From the NCBI GenBank assembly GCA_965225935.1, contig CBDDCC010000006.1:1-64000 (forward strand): 64,000 nucleotides of DNA. Direction: 5' to 3'. Source of the stretch: CALJXB01 sp965225935 (GTDB taxonomy: Bacteria > Pseudomonadota > Alphaproteobacteria > Kiloniellales > JAKSDN01). A program made the translations under genes and the position numbers. Shown here one piece after another: positions 46,114 through 53,915 of this stretch (the stretch's first letter is position 1; the number at the start of each line of letters is the position of its first letter). The notes under the pieces were generated by a model. The model was given only the letters and a program-made list of their open reading frames with translations, did not search any database and was not told the origin of the DNA.

Positions 46114-47250
46114 TCACTTGACGCAGAGTTCTCTCGGATTGGCCGGCGTCAGCCGCTCGATGCCGTCCTCGGTCACCAGGACCGTCTCGCTGATGCCGAA
46201 GCCGCTGGCGAGGGCCAGCATGTGGAAGACCATGCCCTCCCTCAGCTCCCAGTCCTCCTGCTCGTTGAAGTCGAGGGCCTCCCATTCCGCCGTGCGCGGC
46301 GGAAAGCCGATGCCGGTCGAGTAGCCCGTGCGGTTGAAGTAGTCGGGACGGATCTTGCGGATGGGCAGACGCACCAGCGCGTCCACCTCGCGCGCCGAGG
46401 CGCCCGGCTTCATGGCCGCCAGTCCGGCGTCCTGGGCGGCGACGACGACTTCGACGGCCTGCTTGACCGCGTCGTCCGGCGGCCCCATGGACAAGGTGCG
46501 CATCTGGGTCGCGTGATAGCGCTCGACGCAGCCGTAGAGCTCGAGAAGCACCATCTCGCCGCGCTGGATGACCTTCGGCCCCCAGTTGGCGTGGCAGACG
46601 TCGTAGCGGTAGCCGGACATGATGTGATGCGGCAGGCCGGTGTATTCGCAGCCGGCCTTCACGCCGGCCTGGTAGACCGCGGCCGCGACCTCGGCCTCGG
46701 TGACGCCGGGCGCGATGGCCTCCAGGGCCGCCCGCTGCTCCACCTCGGCGATGGCGCCGGCCTGCCGGAGGTAGCGCACCTCCGTCTCGGACTTGATGAG
46801 CCGGACCCGGTCGACCAGCAGGCTCGCGTCGACGATCCGCGAGTCCGACAGGCCGGCCGACAAGGCCTCGGACACCGCCGCCGTCAGGAACCAGGTCGTC
46901 TTCTCCAGGCCGACGGTCTTGTCGCGCGTGCCGATAGCCTGAAGGAGCTCGAGGGTCTTCTCGACAACGTCCTCGCCCTCCTTCCAGGTCGCGACCTGCG
47001 GGAGCCAGGAGTATTCGTCGACATTGCCGCGCTCCAGATACCGCAGCAGCAACTGCGGCTCGCCCTCCTGCGCGAGCACGACGGCCTGATAGGCGAAGTA
47101 GCCCGACGTCTGATGACCCGTGAGGTAGTAGATGTTCTCCGGCGCGTGGACGAGCAGGACGTCGATCCCGGCCTCGCTCATCCGCGCCTGGACGCGCCGG
47201 ACGCGGCCTTGGAACTCTTCGGTCGAGAAGGCTTGCAGATGTCCTGTCAT
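46114..47250 (-). CDS. M24-fold protein of the creatinase/ectoine hydrolase (DoeA) type
   Basis: A 378-residue pita-bread protein. Its metal-ligand positions are not kept: the two Asp of the M24 core are Glu and Thr (LLELYG, YHATQMRT), the His position is Tyr (RTGYSTGIG), and the first Glu is Leu (GMVFHMLALAS), while ISETVLVTEDG keeps the last Glu. This pattern resembles the metal-free creatinase and ectoine hydrolase (DoeA/EutD) branch rather than metal-dependent Xaa-Pro peptidases. It is followed by the binding protein and preceded by FAD oxidoreductases, so it probably hydrolyses a C-N bond in a small imported compound. Confidence 0.8.
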   Translation of the reverse strand: MTGHLQAFSTEEFQGRVRRVQARMSEAGIDVLLVHAPENIYYLTGHQTSGYFAYQAVVLAQEGEPQLLLRYLERGNVDEYSWLPQVATWKEGEDVVEKTLELLQAIGTRDKTVGLEKTTWFLTAAVSEALSAGLSDSRIVDASLLVDRVRLIKSETEVRYLRQAGAIAEVEQRAALEAIAPGVTEAEVAAAVYQAGVKAGCEYTGLPHHIMSGYRYDVCHANWGPKVIQRGEMVLLELYGCVERYHATQMRTLSMGPPDDAVKQAVEVVVAAQDAGLAAMKPGASAREVDALVRLPIRKIRPDYFNRTGYSTGIGFPPRTAEWEALDFNEQEDWELREGMVFHMLALASGFGISETVLVTEDGIERLTPANPRELCVK

Positions 47251-47264
47251 CCCCGCCGGCCCTT

Positions 47265-48452
47265 TCAGTTGCTGTGCGCTGCGACGAGCGCGGTTGTGTC
47301 ATCGTCCGCGCCGCGCCGCCAGGGATGTTCGCTTTGCTCGGCCGTCGCCTGAGCGAAGCGCCCGATCCGGAAAGCATCGACCGGCGTCTGGGTGGCGCCG
47401 TCGAGCGCGAGCTCGGCCAGGACCGCCCCCGCCGCCGGGCCCAGCTGGAACCCGTGGCCGGAGAAGCCGAAGCCATGGACCAGTCCGGGCGTGGTCCGGC
47501 TCGGACCGAGCACCGGGAGCCCGTCGGGCATGGCGCCCTCGATGCCCGACCAGGTGCGGATTACCTGGGCGCCCGCCAGCCAAGGCACCAGCGCGAGCGC
47601 GCGCCGGGCGGCTTCGGCCGTGACGCGGGCCAGGGGGCGGGCAGCGATCCGGTCCCGGTCCGCGGTGCCGACCCCGCCGCCGAAGATGACGTTGCCGCGG
47701 CGGATCTGCCGGATGTAGATGTCGCCGCCGCAGACCCCCAGGTTGGGCACCAGGAAGTAGGGGACCGGATCGGTCACGCACATGTTGGGCGCCAGCACCT
47801 CTTCCGGCACCGGCTCGCCGAACCAGGCGGAGACGGTGGCGCCCCAGGCCCCGCCAGCGTTGATCAGCCGGCGCGCCCGGACCGTCGTCCCGCCGCGGAG
47901 CCGCAACTCGAAGGCCCGGCCGCCATAGCCCGCATGGATCACTTCCGCGCCCTCGCGGATGTCCGCCCCTGCCGCCGCAGCCGCGCGCGCGAAGGCCGGA
48001 GCGGCCAGTCTCGGGTTGGCGTGGCCGTCCTCAGCGCAGAACGAGCCGCCGACAACGATGTCCCCGAGCCAGGGGAAGCGGTCGCGGATCGAGGCGGCCC
48101 CGATCAGCTCCAGGTCCAAACCATGTTCTCGCGCGCGCCTCGCGTAGTCCTCGAGTCCGTCCATGTCGCGCTCGGAGCGGGCCAGCTTCAGATGCCCCGT
48201 GACCTCGAACTCGCAATTGCTGCCGACCAGGTTCTCGAGATCGGCCCAGATACGTCGGCTGCGCCTCGCCAGGGGCAGTTCCGCCAGGTCCCTGCCCTGC
48301 TGACGAACGCCGCCGTAGTTGACGCCGCTGGCCTGGCTGCCGCAGTGGCGGCGCTCAACGAGGACCACGGATGCGCCCCGGCCGCAGAGATGAAGCGCCG
48401 CCGAGCAGCCGACCAGTCCGCCTCCGATGATGGCGACGTCGAAGTCCGTCAC
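47265..48452 (-). CDS. FAD-dependent amino-acid oxidoreductase, HcnC/beta-subunit type
   Basis: A 395-residue DAO-superfamily flavoprotein. The N-terminal dinucleotide loop is IIGGGLVGCSAALHL with the Glu at the end of strand two (VLVERR). GFGFSGHGFQLGPAAG near the C-terminus is the second FAD contact. Such proteins oxidise the C-N bond of amino acids, glycine, sarcosine or opines. It overlaps the alpha-like gene by 4 bases. With the two genes upstream it makes a three-part dehydrogenase like HcnABC, opine oxidase or D-hydroxyproline dehydrogenase. Confidence 0.87.
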   Translation of the reverse strand: MTDFDVAIIGGGLVGCSAALHLCGRGASVVLVERRHCGSQASGVNYGGVRQQGRDLAELPLARRSRRIWADLENLVGSNCEFEVTGHLKLARSERDMDGLEDYARRAREHGLDLELIGAASIRDRFPWLGDIVVGGSFCAEDGHANPRLAAPAFARAAAAAGADIREGAEVIHAGYGGRAFELRLRGGTTVRARRLINAGGAWGATVSAWFGEPVPEEVLAPNMCVTDPVPYFLVPNLGVCGGDIYIRQIRRGNVIFGGGVGTADRDRIAARPLARVTAEAARRALALVPWLAGAQVIRTWSGIEGAMPDGLPVLGPSRTTPGLVHGFGFSGHGFQLGPAAGAVLAELALDGATQTPVDAFRIGRFAQATAEQSEHPWRRGADDDTTALVAAHSN

Positions 48453-49831
48453 GATGGGGCTCCCACGGCGAGAGTGGCGAGCGGCAGCGGCTTGATCGGC
48501 GCCTGCCCCCTAAGCCGGCCGACGGCCTCCAGCGGAGCCCCGAGCGCCTTGGAGAGGATCTCGGCCGCCGCGGGCCCGCAGATGCGGCCCTGGCAACGCC
48601 CCATGCCCAGCCGGGTCACGGCTTTCGCCCGGTTCAACTCGGCCGCCCCATGGTCGCGGACCGCGCGGCGCAGCTCGCCAGCCGTGACGGCTTCGCAGCG
48701 GCAGATCATGAGGTCGTCGACGGCCGCCGCCGCGAGTCCGGCGGGAAAGGGAAAGGCGGCCGTTTCCAGCGCCCGACGGAAACGCTCGATGCGGCCGATC
48801 TTCCGGTTCAGGCCGTCGAGCGCCAAGGCGCTTTCGATCCGGCCAATGTCGCGGAGCAGGGCGTGCGCGGCACGGGCGCCGCTCACTTCCGCCGCGCCGG
48901 CGCCCTTCACGGCCGCCCCGTCGCCCGCCAGATAGACGCCCTCGACCGGGGTGCGCCCGTCGGAGTCCTGAACCGGCAGCCACTGGCGCTGCACGGGCTC
49001 GAAGGCGAAGGGAACGCCGCAGAGGTCCGCTAGTTGGGTCTCGGACCGCAGGCCGAAGCCCGTGGCGAGCGCGTCGCAGGCGGTTCGCTGTTCGCGGCCA
49101 CCCGCATCGCGCCAGACTAGTTCGGCGACCGCGCCGTTCGGGCCGGCGCGGGCCGCCAGGGGCCGCACGCCTGACGCCAGGCGGACTCCCCGGGAGCGCA
49201 GGCGCAGCACGTAGTAGAGGCCCTTCAAAAGGGCCCGCCGGTCGGCCAGGAGACCCGGCAGCGCGGCGCGCCTTGCGCCAGGAGGCGCGGTGTCGAGCAC
49301 GGCTCCGACGCGCACGCCCGCGGCGGCGTACTGGTGGGCGACCAGATAGAGCAGGGGCCCGGTTCCGACGAAGACGGGGCGCTTTCCGATGGCGCAGGCC
49401 TGGGACTTGAGGGCGACCTGGGCGCCACCGAGGGTGAAGACGCCGGGAAGAGTCCAGCCCGCGAAGGGGATCACCCGGTCGACGGCCCCGGTCGCCAGGA
49501 TCAGGCAGTCCCATGTCGCTTCCTGCGGCCCCGCCCCGCCCATGACATGCAAGGTCCGCCCCTGGACGTTCCAGACCGTGGAGCTCGGCCAATGGTCGAT
49601 CCGGCCCTGGAGCCGGTCGAAGGTGCGATGCTGATCGCAGGCGCGCCCGGCATCGAAGCCGTAGATGGCTTTGGGATCGCGGCGGATCGCCGGTGGCGGG
49701 CGCCGGTAGACCTGACCGCCACTGGCAGGCGCTTCGTCGACGACCAGAGGACGCAGGCCCGCCTGCACGAGGGTCTCGGCAGCCCGCAAGCCGGCGGGAC
49801 CGGCGCCCACGATGACGACTCTAGGCGCCAT
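48449..49831 (-). CDS. FAD/NAD(P)-binding oxidoreductase, HcnB/opine oxidase alpha type
   Basis: A 460-residue flavoprotein with N-terminal VIVGAGPAGLRAAE and a second dinucleotide site (PVFVGTGPLLY). Near the C-terminus is a BFD-like [2Fe-2S] domain with Cys in MICRCEAVT and in GMGRCQGRICG. This architecture is that of the alpha subunit of heteromeric opine, proline or cyanide-forming dehydrogenases, which passes electrons to the respiratory chain. ATG 49831 overlaps the small ferredoxin gene by 11 bases. Confidence 0.88.
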   Translation of the reverse strand: MAPRVVIVGAGPAGLRAAETLVQAGLRPLVVDEAPASGGQVYRRPPPAIRRDPKAIYGFDAGRACDQHRTFDRLQGRIDHWPSSTVWNVQGRTLHVMGGAGPQEATWDCLILATGAVDRVIPFAGWTLPGVFTLGGAQVALKSQACAIGKRPVFVGTGPLLYLVAHQYAAAGVRVGAVLDTAPPGARRAALPGLLADRRALLKGLYYVLRLRSRGVRLASGVRPLAARAGPNGAVAELVWRDAGGREQRTACDALATGFGLRSETQLADLCGVPFAFEPVQRQWLPVQDSDGRTPVEGVYLAGDGAAVKGAGAAEVSGARAAHALLRDIGRIESALALDGLNRKIGRIERFRRALETAAFPFPAGLAAAAVDDLMICRCEAVTAGELRRAVRDHGAAELNRAKAVTRLGMGRCQGRICGPAAAEILSKALGAPLEAVGRLRGQAPIKPLPLATLAVGAPS

Positions 49832-50222
49832 CGCGGGCCTCCGTCGTGAGGTGCATGCCCGGCTCAAGCAGAGTGGTGCAAGCGCGCAAAGGCGGAGCAT
49901 CTGCCCGCCCGACCCAGCAATCCTGGCAGGCACCGATCAGACAGAAGCCCGCGCGCGGCGCCCCGCCGAACTCCAGCCGGCGCAGATAGCGCCGATTGGT
50001 CAGAATGGCCGTGAGCACGGTGTCGCCGGCCAAGGCCTCCAAGGGCGCGCCGTCGAATGTGAACGCGATCCGCGGCCGGTCCGCCGCAGCGACCCGGCGC
50101 AGTTGCCCGTCATTCCTTCCGGCGGACTTCACGTACCTGGTCTCCTCGACGTCCCGCTGCCGGCAGATGCGGACGTGCGGGGCGGTGTTGCGGACGACCC
50201 CTTCACCGGGCGATTGAGACAT
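49821..50222 (-). CDS. [2Fe-2S]-binding subunit, HcnA/gamma type
   Basis: A 133-residue ferredoxin-like protein with the plant-type cluster motif GFCLIGACQDCWV and a fourth Cys in RACTT. The core DRPRIAFTFDGAPLEALAGDTVLTAIL is the small-subunit fold that completes HcnABC-like dehydrogenases. ATG 50222 is used; ATG 50234 would add four residues and overlap the palindromic operator. It is the first gene of the minus-strand set gamma-alpha-beta-M24-binding protein. Confidence 0.85.
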   Translation of the reverse strand: MSQSPGEGVVRNTAPHVRICRQRDVEETRYVKSAGRNDGQLRRVAAADRPRIAFTFDGAPLEALAGDTVLTAILTNRRYLRRLEFGGAPRAGFCLIGACQDCWVGRADAPPLRACTTLLEPGMHLTTEARDGA

Positions 50223-50231
50223 TCTAATGAC

Positions 50232-50270
50232 CATATAATGAATGAATCAAGTAGTAACGATCATTATATG
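50232..50270. promoter_or_regulatory. Perfect 10-bp inverted repeat in divergent promoter
   Basis: CATATAATGA (50232-50241) and TCATTATATG (50261-50270) match exactly, 19 bases apart, in a very AT-rich patch between the dehydrogenase set and the MmgE/PrpD gene. Likely operator for a local regulator such as the IclR protein encoded at 51884. Confidence 0.6.
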
Positions 50271-50286
50271 ATGATAATTAATGATC
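50259..50286. promoter_or_regulatory. Second, overlapping inverted repeat
   Basis: GATCATTA (50259-50266) and TAATGATC (50279-50286) are exact inverted repeats with a 12-base spacer. The left arm is shared with the neighbouring 10-bp palindrome, so two dimers could compete or cooperate. Confidence 0.5.
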
Positions 50287-50335
50287 CTTCGGCGCTGATG
50301 GAGATCGGATTCGCCAGCGCGTCTTGGAGACCAGC

Positions 50336-51709
50336 ATGACGATTGCCCGGCAGTTGGCCGACTTCGCGAGCGATATCAGGACCGTGCCGTCGGCGACACG
50401 GGAGATGGCGGTCAGCGCGACCTTGGACCTCATGACCGCCGCCGTCGCCGGATACGAAAGCCCCGGCGGACGCTCCGCCCGGCACGCCGCCCGGTCGACT
50501 TGGGGGCCGGGTCCCGCCACGACCTGGTTCTCGCAAACGCGACTGACGGTCCCGGGCGCCGCCTTCGCCAACGCGGCCGTGGCGTCGATGCTGGATCTGG
50601 ACGACGGCCACCGGGAGGCCGCCGGCCATCCCGGCGCCTGCATCATACCGGCGGTGCTTGCCACGGCGGAATGCCATGGCGCGGACGCGGACCGTGCCCT
50701 GACGGCAATGGCCCTCGGCTATGAGACCGCCGTCCGCATCGCCGCCGCACGCGACCTGAAGAACCTGGATACCCTGGTGACCGGGCCCTGGTGCGGGCAA
50801 GGCGCGGCCATGGCAGCCGGCTGGCTCCGCAACCTCCCGCCGGCCCAGCTCGCCCAGTCCGTCGCCGTGGCGGGCGCCAGCGCGCCCAATCTGGCGGCGG
50901 TCGCCTACTCCAGCGTCATGGGCAATCACGTGAAGGAGGGGATTCCCTGGGCCACGGCGACGGGCCTGGCGGCCGTCGAGCTGGCGGCCTCCGGTTTCAC
51001 CGGCCCCCTCGACCTCTTCGACAACGAAGAGCTCTACGATCCGACCAAGCTCACGGGAGGTCTGGGAGAAAGCTGGCGCATAGACACGACCTACTTCAAG
51101 CCCTACAGCTGCTGCCGCTGGGCCCATGCCGCCATCGATGCCTGGCTCGAGCTGGCGGCGGCGCACCCGATCGAGCCGAGCGCGGTCGAGGAGATCGAGG
51201 TGCACACCTTCGGCCGGGTGTTCAGGCTCAACAACGACCTGGCGCCCGCGAATCTGGAGGCCGCCCAGTACAGCGTTCCCTACTGCCTCGCCCTCGTGGC
51301 GCTGCGCGGCGTCGGCGCGCTCCTGCCCCTGACCGAGCGCTCGCTGGGCGACCCGGACGTGGAAGCGCTGGCAAGAAAGGTCCGGCTCACGCTGGACCCA
51401 GAATTCGACGACATGTTCTCCGAGGCGGTTCCGGCGCGCTTGAGACTGACGACTCCCGACGGGCAGTTCACGAGGACGGTGGTCGCGCCGAGGGGCGAGG
51501 CCGCCAATCCCATGACCCGCGAGGATCTCAGGACGAAGTTCGAAACCGCGACCGAAGGCCTTCTGGACGCCGCCCTCGCATCCACCTTCCTGTCCGCCAT
51601 CGAATCTCTCGATGCCGGCGATATCCGGCCCCTTCTTGCCGTCCTTGCGAGACCCTTCGACCACACCAGCGTGCAACAAGCCCCTGGATTGACGGTTCAA
51701 TCCGCCTAA
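50336..51709 (+). CDS. MmgE/PrpD family protein
   Basis: A 457-residue protein of the MmgE/PrpD family (2-methylcitrate dehydratase, cis-aconitate decarboxylase, iminodisuccinate epimerase and others). Family marks are LDLDDGHREAAGHPGACIIPA near residue 85 and CCRWAHAAIDA near 260. The first Asp/His motif usual in PrpD is present in this form. GGAGA precedes ATG 50336. It is divergent from the dehydrogenase genes and followed by an IclR regulator. The reaction cannot be told; a role in the same catabolic route is likely. Confidence 0.85.
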   Translation: MTIARQLADFASDIRTVPSATREMAVSATLDLMTAAVAGYESPGGRSARHAARSTWGPGPATTWFSQTRLTVPGAAFANAAVASMLDLDDGHREAAGHPGACIIPAVLATAECHGADADRALTAMALGYETAVRIAAARDLKNLDTLVTGPWCGQGAAMAAGWLRNLPPAQLAQSVAVAGASAPNLAAVAYSSVMGNHVKEGIPWATATGLAAVELAASGFTGPLDLFDNEELYDPTKLTGGLGESWRIDTTYFKPYSCCRWAHAAIDAWLELAAAHPIEPSAVEEIEVHTFGRVFRLNNDLAPANLEAAQYSVPYCLALVALRGVGALLPLTERSLGDPDVEALARKVRLTLDPEFDDMFSEAVPARLRLTTPDGQFTRTVVAPRGEAANPMTREDLRTKFETATEGLLDAALASTFLSAIESLDAGDIRPLLAVLARPFDHTSVQQAPGLTVQSA

Positions 51710-51883
51710 AGTTGGGCCGATGGTCGCGGTTCTCGAGAGCGGCCGGGCGCGCTTGTTGCCGTATCGCCCGTTCGAGGGCCTGGCTCGGAGCGCCGTTCGC
51801 GACTTTGGGTCGAACGCACCGGATCCGCTCCGGCACAGCCGCTCGCTGTATGAACGACCGTGTCGCCGTTGAAGGGGTTAGAA

Positions 51884-52693
51884 TTGTCCAAGCGCAAGAC
51901 GGTTGAAAAGGCGACCGGAACCCAGCTTCTCGACCGGGCCGTCGCGATCCTGAAGCATCTGGGCGACATCGGAGAAAGGGGCGCGAAGTCTGCCGAGTTG
52001 GCGGAAGCGGTCGGACTGACACAACCGACCGCCCATCGCATCATCGGGGCTTTGGAACGGCACGGCCTGATCGAGCGGGAGGAAGCGACCAGAAGATACC
52101 GCCTCGGCCTCTCCCTGTTCGTGCTCGGCGCCCAGGCCGCCGACGGCACCGGGTTCAGGCGCATCTGCCACCCGGCGCTCCTGCGCCTGGCGGCCGAGAC
52201 CGGCGACACCGTCTTCCTCATGGCCCGCAGCGGCTTCAGCACCGTCTGCGTCGACCGTCAGGAAGGCGACTACATGATCGACAGCCTGACCGGCCAGGTC
52301 GGCGGCCAGATCCCGCTCGGCGTCGGCCCGGCGAGCCAGGCCATCCTCGCGTTCCTTCCACCCGAAGAAGCGAAAGTCATCCTCGAGACGAACGGGCCGC
52401 TCTACGGCAGATTCAACGGCTTGACGGAGGAGGAGATCGCTGGCCGGCTGTCCGAGATCCGGGAGCAGGGCTATGCCTTCGATCACGGCCGCCTGGTCGA
52501 GGGCATTTCGGCTCTTGCCGTACCCATCCTCCCCCACGGCCGCGACGTGGTCGGCTCGCTCGCCATCAACATGACCAGCGCCAGGCTGCAGCCGGAACGT
52601 CTTCCGAAGCTCATCGATCTGCTCCGGGGCGAGGTCGAGGCGATCGAAGAAAGCATCAACCCCCTCGACATCGCGATCAAGCGCCGGCGTTGA
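51884..52693 (+). CDS. IclR-family transcriptional regulator
   Basis: A 269-residue regulator with an N-terminal winged helix (TQLLDRAVAILKHL, LTQPTAHRIIGALERHGL) and a C-terminal GAF-like effector domain (about 95-265, QIPLGVGPASQAILAFLP). TTG 51884 was taken as start because AAGGGG lies 6 bases upstream; GTG 51860 would add 8 residues. It probably controls the divergent gene sets around it. A fragment of a closely related gene survives at 54846. Confidence 0.88.
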   Translation: MSKRKTVEKATGTQLLDRAVAILKHLGDIGERGAKSAELAEAVGLTQPTAHRIIGALERHGLIEREEATRRYRLGLSLFVLGAQAADGTGFRRICHPALLRLAAETGDTVFLMARSGFSTVCVDRQEGDYMIDSLTGQVGGQIPLGVGPASQAILAFLPPEEAKVILETNGPLYGRFNGLTEEEIAGRLSEIREQGYAFDHGRLVEGISALAVPILPHGRDVVGSLAINMTSARLQPERLPKLIDLLRGEVEAIEESINPLDIAIKRRR

Positions 52694-52782
52694 TACTCGA
52701 TCAACGGTCCCTGCCCCGGACGCGCGCGAACAATTCGCCCTGCTGGACTCGGTTTCGGTCGATCGCTGTCGCTACATCGAGT

Positions 52783-53652
52783 TCATCTCAGTCCGAAGAA
52801 CGGCTCCGGTATGCCAGGAACCCGGACATCGACGGCGAACAAGGCGCCATCGAGAGGCGTGCTCTCCTCGGTTGATCTCGCTGTCGTCACATAGAGCGTG
52901 CGCAGGTTGTTGCCGCCAAGGCAGCAGGAGGTCACGTTGCGGACCGGCAGCGCAAGGGTTTCCAGCGATTCGCCGCTGGGGAAGAGCCGCAGGACCTTGC
53001 CGCCGCCGTACATGGCGATCCAAACGCATCCCTCGGCATCGACGCAGCAGCCGTCAGGCAGGCCGTCGCTCTCACTGAACGCTTGAAACACCCGGCGGCG
53101 GGAGAGCTTTCCCTCGGGATCGAGATCGTAGGCCAAGCTCTGTCGGCCTTCGGAGTCGCTGAAGTAGAGCACATCGCCTTCGGGCGAGAAGGCCGGGCCG
53201 TCGCAGCAGATGAAGCCGCTGTCACCGATGCGCCATTCACGCTTTCCATTGAAGCAATAGAGCACGCCGCGCGGATGCCTCTCCGTGGCATCGAAGTTGC
53301 CGACCCAATAGTTGCCGTGGGGGTCCACCTTCGCGTCATTGTAGGGCAGGTCCACGCGCCCTTGGTTGGGATCGGCGAAGAACTCGGCCGAGCCATCTTG
53401 CGGATCAAAGTGGTAGAGCCCGCAATCGGCGGCGGCGAGCAGACGGCCGTCCTCGCACAGGACCAAGGAACCGATGGATGCGAACTGACCCAGGCTCCAG
53501 TCGGTCCGAGTGCCGTCGGGGGACAGACGACGGACGATCGGCCCCTCGAAATCGACCCAGTAGAGCTCGCCCGAAGCATGGTTCCACTGAGGACTCTCGC
53601 CCAGCTTGTCACGGCTATCAGACAGGATGCGCCAGTCGTTTCTTCCCGACAT
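52783..53652 (-). CDS. SMP-30/gluconolactonase-family protein
   Basis: A 289-residue six-bladed beta-propeller lactonase, which opens sugar or other lactones with a divalent metal. Family motifs are LGESPQWNHASGELYWVD near residue 17 (metal Glu), YNDAKVDPHGNYWVGN near 110 (metal Asn) and SDGLPDGCCVDAEGCVW near 205 (metal Asp). ATG 53652 gives the normal N-terminus. It is divergent from the betaine-type binding protein, with an AT-rich palindrome between them. Confidence 0.9.
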   Translation of the reverse strand: MSGRNDWRILSDSRDKLGESPQWNHASGELYWVDFEGPIVRRLSPDGTRTDWSLGQFASIGSLVLCEDGRLLAAADCGLYHFDPQDGSAEFFADPNQGRVDLPYNDAKVDPHGNYWVGNFDATERHPRGVLYCFNGKREWRIGDSGFICCDGPAFSPEGDVLYFSDSEGRQSLAYDLDPEGKLSRRRVFQAFSESDGLPDGCCVDAEGCVWIAMYGGGKVLRLFPSGESLETLALPVRNVTSCCLGGNNLRTLYVTTARSTEESTPLDGALFAVDVRVPGIPEPFFGLR

Positions 53653-53711
53653 GCCTGACCGACCCTCCAAAGCCGATATGAGACGGACGAGCCCCAAGAT
53701 GACAAAATACC

Positions 53712-53750
53712 TATAATATGGATAATAAATAAAAATTAATCCGTATTATA
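53712..53750. promoter_or_regulatory. AT-rich palindrome with divergent -10-like boxes
   Basis: TATAATATGGAT (53712-53723) and ATCCGTATTATA (53739-53750) are inverted repeats matching at 11 of 12 positions. Each arm contains a TATAAT box on one strand, so the site could be both operator and a pair of divergent -10 elements for the SMP-30 and binding-protein genes. Confidence 0.55.
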
Positions 53751-53915
53751 AGATTTTTGTTGCCCAAGCCAATCCCCGAGCCCTAAGATCTCGAAGTGTC
53801 GGTGACAGTTGGTTGAACGCTTTCTGTGCGTTCCGCGGGAAGAGAGAGCGGGCAAATCGTCGCAACTCCGTTCCATCGGTCGCTCGACACGCAACGAATT
53901 CCAGGGAGAGACGGC

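Noticed and set aside
46043..47476. Upstream extension of the binding-protein frame, giving a 1013-residue protein
   Set aside because: The extra part is a shifted-frame reading of the M24 gene; a strong ribosome-binding site and Tat signal place the true start at 46042.
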